Assembly (NCBI GenBank): GCA_947561585.1
Contig: CANNZV010001115.1
Location: 269,115 to 333,114 of the forward strand
Direction of reading: 5' to 3'
Length of the DNA stretch: 64,000 bases
Origin: Caprella mutica
Taxonomy: Eukaryota; Arthropoda; Malacostraca; Amphipoda; Caprellidae
Made by a program: the position numbers and the translations under genes
Part shown: positions 32,880-43,037 of the stretch, in pieces
Numbering within the stretch: position 1 is the first letter of the stretch
How the letters are laid out: each line of letters opens with the position of its first letter
The notes under the pieces: generated by a model
The model's database searches: none
Seen by the model: the letters and a program-made list of their open reading frames with translations, nothing else
Told to the model about the DNA's origin: nothing

Positions 32880-35800
32880 CACAATGTTGGTCATTTTTAA
32901 ACCATACCACAGCTGTTGTTTGAATCCAACATCATGAATTTATAATATAATTTTACCTACATCTATCACAATTCTAACTACAGCTGAATGTTTATTTTAC
33001 CTACATGCAAGAAATTCAAACCACAGCTATGGTTAAACATTACCTACATGCTTATGAATTAAACTACAGCTGGCTGTCTATTTTACCAACATGAATGCAA
33101 TTCAAACCTCATGTAAAAGAATATTTAACTGATAAACTAATCCTTCAAACTACAGTCGCTAAGCAATTTTACCTACATGCATTTTATTTTAGTCAATTGG
33201 ATAATGTTTACTTTAGCTAAACTCGATACATATATAATTTAGCATGAAGATTAACTAATAAATATTGAGTGATAATATTTCTGTTAAGTTAGTTAAAATA
33301 GATACAATATAAATAATTAAATTGGATATTTAGCAAATCTTTCCATATTTAACAAATCAATGTAATAAAACTCAAAATTAATGAATTACATTTAATATAA
33401 AATGAACAATTTCAGAAACACACATTACTTGGTAAACACTAGAAAGAAGAAAATTATTATAGTTTCTCAGAAGCTAGAAAAATTGAAAAAGTTGAAAAAC
33501 ATGAATAAAATATTCAAAAACATAACAGTTCTTTTCAAACTCATTTAATAGATTACTAAATTTGAGATCACACCATCAAAGGAGAAACTGCAACTACAGT
33601 AGATTATAACTTGAAAGATAGATTTTAACTCGAAAACTTGACTATAACTCGAAAACTTGACTATAACTCGAAAACTTGACTATAACTCGAAAACTAAATT
33701 ATAACTCGAAAACTAGATTATAACTCGAAAACTAGATTATAACTCGAAAACTAGATTATAACTCGAGGAATCAAGAAAAAGTTGTATATAGTTATGTTAA
33801 ACAAGCCTTAATAAAGCTTCCTTGTAGCTCCAAGATTTAAATACACAAACAAATAGAAAGTCATTTAGTAGTTCATGAACTGAATTGTTCACAGCTAGCT
33901 ATTTCTCAAAGCGACTCACCAAAACAGTGACGCATGGTTCTTTCAAATCATATATTGAATGAATATTGTACAATGATGTTCACAGTAATGTAAAAATGTT
34001 TCAGCACTCCTTGCAATATTGCAAATTCAAAACTTGGGACAGTTTAAAATTCTACATCAATCGCCTTCAAAAAGTGTTGGCACCCAAAACATAATGTCAT
34101 CAGAGGATACTTGATCAACTTCAGAAGACTTTGAAGATGGGTGGCTGGAATGAGACTAAGAAGGATGATTACTTCTCTTGCCACTTATCCTCTTCAATAG
34201 TTAGCCATATGACTGAAAAGAAAATTACAAAGCATCAATTAATGAAGATTTTCCCATTCATAGTTGGCTTGAAGTCAAATAAATAGGTAAAACTTACAGA
34301 AAATTACCTCTAAAAGTTAACACCAACATCATCAGCAGTTGGTGGCCTCAATCTCTTGTTGTGATGATGTTAGCAAAAGTATGCAAGCCACCCTAAAAGT
34401 CTTCATTAGAATGTCTCTGGTGTCTGCAAAATATATGGAATTAGGAAATAGTTGAGAATAGTTAGTACAATTGAGAGATTAAGGCTAATTACTGACTAAC
34501 TATGTAGCAATTATTAGCAAAAAAACTAAAATTCAGAATGAATATAGTGATAATTGTTAAAATAAGCCTCTGCAAGTGATATAAAACAGTCTTAGATTAA
34601 GTAACAGCAAGAACATATTTCCTTTATCCAATGGACTTCTCTAAATTAGAATTAAATAAAGTAGATTTTAAAGATGAGAATGAATATAATTGAATGAGAA
34701 AAATAATAAATTAGCTATCATGCAGTTATTGATGACAACATAGAATTAAATGTAAAGATGTAGCTGCTAGCTACTGAATTTCAATCACTTTGTAGCTACA
34801 GTTACCAAAAATTCATATAACTCTGAAAAAGCGCCATGTGAAAGTCATGGTATCTATCTATAAAAAGATAAAATTCTATAAAAGCTGTGGGAGATTCTGA
34901 ATTATGGGTTGATTTCAGAGGGCATTTCAGTCCCAAATAATTAAATTGTTACCGAGAGCCAGAAAATAATTATCTCAAATCCAGTCTGCTGAATATTAAT
35001 TTTTTTAAATATTTTCTGTGCATAAAATACTTATTTTCTTCTTCAATTTGAATTTATTTTGTTGAAAACAGAATGCAAAATAGAGAATTCTAGAACAATT
35101 TACCAGTTTCAGTTGTCTGGTGTTTATATTAAAATATTTGATAGCAAAGAATACACTATTTAAAAATCCATTTGGCATACAGTTGAATTTAATAAATGCA
35201 ATGAACTTTAAGATCCCATTAACTGATCATCATATATCAAAGTCCATAGAAACTGATCTCAAAAAAATCTATTTTGATTATTGTTCTCAACTTCTCATTG
35301 AAATACAAGTAATATAAAAGAAACATAAAGATAATTTTCATAGAAAAGGATAAAAAATATTCCATATTCTGCAGACTGCCAACAGAGCAATCAAGTCATC
35401 AGAGATAATTATGAAATTTAGAACATAATAATAGCTATAGTCTGTAAGTGGTGTACAGAACTAGGTACTCTAACTTTAAAAAAAAATGATGAAAAAGCCA
35501 GCAAACAAGTTAATTCAATTGGCTAGTCTTCCATGCAGTGGGCACTAGGTAACTGTCTAACATTATTGATTTACCAATTTTCCCTCAAAATATTAAAGGC
35601 AAAATAATGATAAATAAAGAATATGAATTTAAGATAAAAGAAAAACAACCCAGTTTACCATCAAATACAATCTGGGAGAACTGGTGAAAAAATTGGAGAG
35701 TTCCTGTTCATGGACCACATAATTTTACTTGGACATCACTCTGTATTCTAACATTTTCTGTACAAACAGTTTTTAATTTCTTCTCTTATATACATGTATT

Positions 35801-36600
35801 CTGCTTAGAAGAGAAGGAAAATAGAGGATTTCTTGGAAAGAACTTTACCAGTTTCTGCAATCTGGCCAGGGCAGAGTCAGAGATTAAGAGTGACACTGTG
35901 GCAGACAGTCTGACAGTGACTTTAAAAAGTTTCCACCAATATACTATATTGTAATTAGGATTATATTACATGCAAGCACCCAAGAAGTAGAGAAAAGAGC
36001 AAACTAAAGATTATGGTCAGTTGCCTATAGGCTATGCTGCAAGGTAGGTACCTATAGGAGATTTTGCCTTGGATCTTTATCAATTATAAACAGCTAGGCT
36101 GATTTCCTATTTTTTTTTTTTTTTTCAGAATGAATTGATCACAGAAAACAATTCTAGCCTATTTTATGTTCTGATTTATATCCTTATTACTATAAATTTA
36201 AGCACTGAGAATTGCTGAAATTAATTTAGGGTTACCACAAAAAATTCACACCTACCTTCATTGATATTTCACTGAAACTGACGCGCTGTTCCAGTTTCCC
36301 GCCTGATTTACAATAAATTTACATACATGTGATTAATAAATTCATAGTAATACTCTAACTACATAGAGGATGGTTATATATACTGACAATGGAAAATAAT
36401 TTACCTACATGCAAGTTTATTTTTGATTTGTTCTGTAGGTAAGGTAAACTGACATGGATGATGCGTATTTCTAACCACAGAAAAATAAAATTTTACCAAC
36501 AGTTCGTGCGTTTATACTGACTAGAGAAATGAACCACATGCTGTAGTTCATCTAAACCTAGCACATTACTGGAATTAACTACTTTAGCGCATAATCAACC
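32880..36600. other. ~3.7-kb insertion or intron with subterminal repeats
   Basis: Lies between two exon-like pieces of the nuclease-like gene. The left side has five imperfect ~55-bp units combining AAACTACAGCTG with TTTTACCTACATGCA (32905-33190). The right side shows the same words sparsely (36390-36560: TTTACCTACATGCAAG, ACCACAG). The interior is AT-rich with no protein motif found. It could be a large intron, or a non-autonomous element sitting in an intron. Confidence 0.4.
33605..33765 (+). repeat. 19-bp minisatellite (TATAACTCGAAAACTAGAT)
   Basis: About eight units of 19 bp alternating ACTTGAC and ACTAGAT endings. Confidence 0.9.
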
Positions 36601-36639
36601 CACAATGATTTAGTTACACTACAGTGTGTTGTTTGATGT

Positions 36640-36880
36640 CCAAAAATTATTTCTCTCAGTGTAGTTTCTTGAAAGCCGTCTTCTTCCCGATACCAAATAT
36701 CCTAGACGTTGAATCACAACCGACGAATTCATGAATGAAGAGGTGCTGTGAGTATATATCTTGTACGCTGATTGCCTTCAGTTTGTTGATGTCGTGTACC
36801 TTTGTTGCGTCAGTTTTGTCGGAGCGGAAGTAAAGGTCAGTTTCAGTATAAACTGCGTCCATCGCTTTATTGCAGATCAC
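36640..36880 (-). pseudogene. nuclease-like transposon protein, middle piece
   Basis: Reads ETDLYFRSDKTDA, then HLFIHEFVGCDSTSRIFGIG and KKTAFKKLH. The GCDSTSRIFGIGKK block is a hallmark of this repeat-encoded protein family. It continues the protein from 38416 after removal of the foldback at 36851-38416; the first residues of the open frame (MICNKAMDA) come from the foldback's end. Confidence 0.78.
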
Positions 36881-38416
36881 TATTTTGTGAATAATTTTAA
36901 TAATATTGATCGTACAGTAGTGAAACTTTGGTCACTGGAAGATTGCTTCTATGTTAGTATTTTGCTGAAATATTTTTTGAATCCATGAGAAAATTGGAAA
37001 GTTATGAACGTTTATGTATTTTGAAGGCATTTTAACTGTCCATCGCTTTATTGCAGCTCTGTGAAAAGGCCAAAAAATGTGCGATTAACTTCTACAGAGA
37101 GGGTAAAAAGTATAGTAGGTCCTGCAGAAGGGAGGACTCTTCTATATTTAGCTTTATAACTTGGAAGGGTTAAGAGAACAATAGTTTATTTTGTGGAAAA
37201 CCCCGACACAAGCCCAAGGAGAGATGAGGGTACGAGGAAAAGTATTTCATCTCGAAATATGCGAAAAATACGCAGGCGGGTCATAAGGCAGCTAAATGAC
37301 ACTAGTGCCTCCAGTTTTGACAAGGCTGTCATTGGTCTTAAGTCAAAACAGTCCTGATGTAATGTCTCAAATGAAACGGTCAGAAATGCTCAATGGGGCT
37401 TAAGACCAGAGAACAAGGCGATCAAGTCATGAGAGTCTCTCACTTGATGCCCAGAGATATGAGGAAAAAAGTTGTAACCCTTCTATGTAGCATAAGATTG
37501 TTCGAAGTAATGCAAGAAAATCATCTTTTGCCAACAGGATAATTGCAAACTATCTGGCCAAGGGAACAAATACTCAACAAAAGAGGCAATGTAGGATTGG
37601 ATTGTTAGGTTTACACCCTCTGGTACTCGGAAAGGGCCAATTAACGTTTCACCAATGACACCCGCTTAAAAAATAAAGCCACAGCCTCCTTGTTGACGAC
37701 GAAACCAGTGTGGATTGAGAGCTCCAGTAGGATCCAAAGTTTAACCCATTCATCCAGACAATCAAGGGTGGCTCTTTCCTCATCTGTTAAAAGAACAAGT
37801 AGGAAGATAGTTTTCATGTAATTCTGTGTACATCTAATGTCTTTTTCCTTTTGGGTCTTGTCCTTAGGAGGCCTGGAAATGGGCTCCACGTTCCTTGTCG
37901 TCTCATTTAAGACACTGTTTGGACGAATGACCAATGACAGCCTTGTCGAAAATGGAGGCACTAGTGTTATTTGGCTGCCTTATAACCCGCCTTAGTAGTT
38001 TTCGCATATTTCGAGGAGAAAAAGCTTCTCCTCGTACCCTCATCTCTCCTTGGGTTGGTGTCGGGATCTTCCACAATAGAAACTATGTTTCTCTTATCCT
38101 TCCCAAATTCATTAGCTAAATATAGAAGAGTCCTCCCTTCTGCAGGACCTGCTACAATTTTTACCCTCTCGGTATAAGTTAATCGCCCATTTTTTGGCCT
38201 TTTCACAGAGCTGCAATAAAGCGATGGACAGTTAAAATGCCTTCAAAATACATGAACGTTCATAACTTTCCAATTTTCTCATGTATTCGAAAAATATTCC
38301 AGCTAGATAACAACATAGAAGCAATCTTCCAGTGACTAAAGTTTCACTACTGTACGATCAATATTATTAAAATTATTCACAAAATAGTGATCTGCAATAA
38401 AGCGATGGACGCAGTT
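36851..38416. mobile_element. 1.57-kb Tc1-type foldback with doubled end repeats
   Basis: Long inverted arms (36851-~37345 and ~37922-38416) with ends AACTGCGTCCATCGCTTTAT, flanked by TA (36849-36850, 38417-38418). Each arm has a second, internal copy of the word GTCCATCGCTTTATTGCAG about 180 bp in (37036 and, reversed, about 38210), an IR/DR arrangement known from Tc1-like elements. Each arm also encodes an inward-reading HTH-like peptide (for example RLTYTERVKIVAGPAEGRTL, 38190-38130 minus). A VSNETVRNA-like piece follows the left arm. The loop (37346-37921) has a 106-residue minus frame without a motif I recognise. Confidence 0.8.
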
Positions 38417-39290
38417 TAGTGTAGTAATAATATTAAAAGGTCTGTGTCTTCTTCACCAACGGCAGTCCACTGCCGTTTGACGATGTCAACATCTGCATCA
38501 CCTGCTGCGTTGATCGCATTGCAGCCAATATTTCTCAGTTCAGCAGGAATTAGAAAAATTAATTCTTCCTTGTTGGAAGCTCTTTCCAATGAATTTATTG
38601 TCTGCACTAAAGTGAACAACCGGGTGGACGTTCATGCCGCGTCTTTGATGATTATAGTCTTTGAGAGATGGACCACCATATCCATCAAAGACCACAGTTG
38701 CTAAACCATAATGACGAATGGTAAAATATGCATACGACTGTGCATTAGACCCATAACTGTCTTCAGCTTTCAATGGCACTCTATTTAACAAAGACACTCC
38801 ATGAAAGTCACAGTGATCGATTTTCGGGGCAGATTCATTCACTACTTCATAATTGCCTGATGTCAAACTACTGATATGTTCTGTGATGGTGGTAGCTATT
38901 TGAGGCTTTTAGAAAAATGTGTCTAGCTTCAAACAAGGCGGGTGGTTATGTAATGATCTTGTGCTTCATCACTTCCTGCATGGAGAGATCACCTGTTTGA
39001 GATACGACTATCAATCTCTGAAACAACAAGGCGGGATCGATTGGGCGGTCTAGGGCAGTTGGCACGTAAGACAAATGTCCAAGAGTTTTAGCCTTATCCA
39101 GTTATCCTTACGCTTGAAAGAATACTGAAATGCAGCTTGACCGACCATGTAGATTTGTCTACCACCTATTGTAGATACTTCACTGTCATTATCTATCTCT
39201 TCTTTGCAGATGGGGTAAGGCTCTGTGCTACTAGATTCAGTCATATTACACATATTAGCCATTTTATCAGCTATAATATGATTGGACAAA
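38416..39290 (-). pseudogene. nuclease-like transposon protein, N-terminal/nuclease part
   Basis: Minus strand: SYAYFTIRHYGLATVVFDGY then GGPSLKDYNHQRRG, HPVVHFSADNKFIGK, AGDADVDIVKRQ and GEEDTDLLILLLH. The DGY-GPS-KD-HQRR, GDADVDIV and GE-DTDLL motifs carry the acidic residues expected of a FEN1/PIN-like nuclease fold. The pieces are in two frames with a shift near 38545, and an N-terminal frame (39289-39050) precedes after stops. Protein of this type is carried by some large DNA transposons (an Academ-like affinity is possible but not proven). Broken by frameshifts and the foldback insertion. Confidence 0.72.
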
Positions 39291-40042
39291 TTATTAGCTA
39301 AATAAAATCAACTGAAAAAAATATGATCAAATCTAGTGCTGTTTTTTTTAAATATGCATCCTACGATAACATGCATAGTGAGGAAAAACATCTAATAGGC
39401 TTATTAAAAAAACAGCATTGTAAAAGTTTAAATAATTCTACGGTGGTTTCACACTGCGTGTAAGTGTGTGTGCATGGATTTTATGCGGCTATTTTCCACA
39501 ACCAGGTTCCAGAGTCCCAAATTAACGCTATAGCAGCGTGGGGCAGCATGGACAAACCATAGGCAAAGGTTTCTAATCCTAATGTTCCCCCGTATAATTT
39601 ATTAAATTTTTCTGACCATGAAAACCTATGCATAGACACTTAAATCACAAAGATTGGATAATAAATACCCGAGTTATGGTAATTTTAGATTGATTTTCAA
39701 TATTTTGGCGGCCATCTTGAAAATAATCATTATCCGTAAGTTGGATTCCTTAAGATTTTTATACGTGATAATAGACACCTAGTACTGCCCAAATCAATTA
39801 AAAAACCTTTTGTTGCAATTTTTTTGGGGTTAAACCATATATGCCCCTACCTAGTAATACATATTTAAATATATATTTATAATGTATGGGATTGGTAGAA
39901 TTCAGAGAATATAACTCATTTCGAATTTAAAAAAGCGTTAGTCTGGAAAGGAAAATCTGGTAACAAATCGTCCTAGTAACGAAACGTCCGGTAACGAAAC
40001 GTATGGGTACGAAACGTCTAGTAACGAAACGTCCTAGCACCA

Positions 40043-40671
40043 TCAAGTTATCCCTCAATAACCATGGTTTTCTTAAGATTTAATCATAGAAGTTTCACTG
40101 TATTCAAACTCTGTAATATTATCAATGAATTAAATATTTCTACTATTTTTATAAAATTCATATTGTAATGATGTTTTGTTTAGTAAATGTTTATATCTAC
40201 TTTTCTGTAGAATTAATTAACTTAACTTTTACTTGTCACTAACTTACTCAAATATATTAACTATCTCGTGAATATATCCTTTCACCCTGTTGGTAAAAAC
40301 TTTATTTAACTTACCAATACTAATACCTATCAAAAATACTAAACTACTATAGCTGTAACTCAATTATAAGCTATATATATATATATATATATATATTGCT
40401 CCGGCACACAGCAGTGGCACACATGCATTCGCTCCCGAAGCGATCGCTCTTTTTGTGTGCCACACTCAAAAAGTGTGTGTCGAGAGCTCTGAACATACAG
40501 CAGTGGCACACATGTGTGCCCGTGTAAACGACCCTTTATTCAACAGCTGCCTCTTCATAGTTCGTAGGTCCCGAGTAGTCACTGTTTTCAGGACACCTGA
40601 GTCCGACCGCGAGTCCTTGGCGAAAGGATTTGCAAGTTCTGCAAAAAGACAAGTATTCAATTACAAAGAAC
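40043..40671. other. spacer with TA microsatellite and a GC-richer patch
   Basis: (TA)n lies at about 40372-40396. From 40400 to 40560 the word GCAGTGGCACACATG occurs twice and GTGTGCCAC/GTGTGTCG words are inverted. No gene was recognised. Confidence 0.45.
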
Positions 40672-42051
40672 TTTACCCATTTACAAAGTAAAATTAATTC
40701 AAGATTTTACAATGGTATGTGTATTTAATTTTTCCATGTGTAAGGTTATCAACGACATTTAATTAAAAACTTTGTACAGTTTGTTCCACTTTTTACCATA
40801 TTAGAATAACCAGTGCTAATGATATTATAGATTCATAAACGGTCAAAACTACGCAATTGAACACTGGTAAAACAGTTTAAATTTCTTAATTATTAACAGT
40901 ATTCCACTCTCGTAACTCACCCTAGGTTATCTCCTAATGCATTTAGCTTCTCGGACCTTCATGTGTCCTTGTAATTTCTAGTTTTTGTCTTTCTGTCACT
41001 GTAAAAAGTATTCCTGGCTCTCTTACATACGTTGTGAGGGAACATTATGTTTGAATATTGAATTAAAATTCAGAAAAATAGCAGAGCTCTAGCAATATGT
41101 CACATTATTGTTGATATTGTATTCTATCTCAGAGTTTTTGAAGAGTCCTCAAATTCTTCCCAGTTAAACAATTGAAGAAAATCGCTGGTATCGCAACATT
41201 ATCAAACAAGGCAGCATTTGTTGAACAAAGCAAGGTTTCCATCGCACTCTGAGGGTGGAACTAAAGAGTATGATTCCAAGGAATCTAACCTTTAGAGTAC
41301 TAAATATGAAGGTACCAGTACAGCAGTGAGTCCTCACAGTCACCAATGGAACCATACTAACAGCTGTTTCACGAAGATCTTTGTCGATTATTCATGTCGT
41401 GCAGTGTGATATTCCTCTGAATAATGTTAGCAAAGAACCGTTCAAGAAATACACGAGAAAATCTGCACCAGACCAGTCCACTTTACGGAAATACTATGTA
41501 TCTTCAATCTATGAAAGAACTAAGAAGGAAGGCATGTGGCCAAAACTTGTGGGTATCTCTTGACGAAACCACGGAGTTTTATTGAAGTTTTAGAAGTAGA
41601 GGACGAAAGAGGATATGCTTTTTGGCTAATATTGAAGTTCTACCTAAAGTTAACCACAGTACTATTGTTCCGTTCTTCAATAATTCATTGCAGTCTATTT
41701 AGCCAACAGAAATGAAGTATGAGAATGTTCTTCTAGTCACTAGTGTGTACCGACGCTGGTTTTGCATGATAAAAGCTATGGGTGGTTTGACAGTCCTCTA
41801 CACGAAAATGATCCATGACATTTTACATGCCTAGCACACGGCCTAGATAGAATACCTGAATTGATGAGAATTAATTATCCAGACATAAACAGATTGATTT
41901 CTTCAATGTAAATTATTTTCATCAAAGCTGCCCAATGAGTTGAACGACTTAGAAGAGCTTCACAGACGTACCACTTCCACTAGCGCCAGTCTTGACTAGG
42001 TGTTATATTGGCTTAACATAGTCCTGTAGTATGTTAAACACTTCGAAAATG
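40672..42051 (+). pseudogene. right inverted arm with hAT-like transposase fragment
   Basis: Mirror of 28316-29687 with scattered differences. On the plus strand 41381-41563 encodes the same VVQCDIPLNNVSKEPFKKYT / DQSTLRKYYVSSIYE stretch. It then shifts frame to read SRGRKRICFLANIEVLPKVN, STIVPFFNNSLQ, VTSVYRRWFCMIKAM and LYTKMIHDILHA (41590-41830). The similarity order matches a hAT-like transposase through its first catalytic region. Confidence 0.72.
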
Positions 42052-43029
42052 GCCAAAAACAGATGTTACTGTCATATGCAAAAGAGAAGATTAACAATTG
42101 AGTTATATTGCATGTAATATAAAAGAAAGGCAGCAAGATAGAGAACATGTGGCTTTGGAGCTACCATACTATTTTTTATTGATAAAACTTAGTGCATAAA
42201 TATCAAAATCAACCTTGACTCCCCACCCCCTCTCCTAATGTACCGGTACCCTAACCTTATACAAAACAATTATGGCTGCATGTCGCTAAATCTAAGATAT
42301 TAAATGTGAGTAATTTGGGTGGAATTTACCAGCCACCAATTTATTAGTAAGCATTGTGATAATTTGTTTTTAGGCAGCATGAATTTTATGAGTTTCAATA
42401 GTATAATTTGCTGCTTGACATTGGGTAAAAAATATGAAAACTAACCCCACAATTGAAAGAGTTATTCATCAAAATAAGGATTATCATTCGTAAATACTAA
42501 AAGCCAAATCTATTTCATGATTTTTTTTCTATTAGAATTAGATAATAATTATCTTCTATCCACAATAGACACATTTTACTTTTCCAAATTGAGTAACATG
42601 ACACAAAAAGCTGCAGCAATAACTACGTTTTAATTGTTTGATATCTTGACATTGAAAATAACTAATAATAGGTAACATTCTGTATCATTTTGTGGCAGAT
42701 GTTAAGAGAAATGAAATACTGTACTAAATATACCCGTAAAAACTTCAAACGATTGGTCTTCGAAATGAATTATTCATCGAACAAATATATGTATATATAC
42801 ACAGACGAGGAAGAAAAGAATTGCCGCGGTAAAAATAAAATATAGATTCAATTATTGAACACGAGTCAATGATCAATATTGACTTCCGAATATCAGCAAA
42901 GAATGCAAATACATTTAAGAAACAGGGGATATATTGGAAAAATCATATTGAATGGAAGGGAATATAGTTATTTGTTTAAAAACTGTGAAGGGAGAGTGAG
43001 AAGTAATTGAATAATAGTAGAGAATGAAA
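42052..43029. other. AT-rich non-coding stretch
   Basis: A C-rich patch (CCCCACCCCCTCTCC, about 42219) resembles one at 20961 after the other hAT remnant. Otherwise nothing was seen. Confidence 0.4.
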
Positions 43030-43037
43030 GGAATTAT

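Larger units (their letters stand above)
31079..40042 (-). mobile_element. ~9-kb element with GGACGTTTCGTTAC word-array inverted ends
   Basis: The left end has five or six words of (C/G)GACGTTTCGTTAC or CGTTTCGTACC type (31082-31165), mirrored at 39962-40036. Inversion continues inward: GGTAGGGGCAT, ACCCCAAAAAAATTGCAACA, AATCCAACTT and ATGGCCGCCAA occur at 31735-31890 and reversed at 39690-39850. The left arm is about 0.9 kb; the right has lost about 0.45 kb. TCAAGT flanks both sides (31073-31078, 40043-40048). The minus strand carries the nuclease-like protein gene in three pieces. Nested insertions are present. Possibly the autonomous relative of the smaller word-ended elements. Confidence 0.75.
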
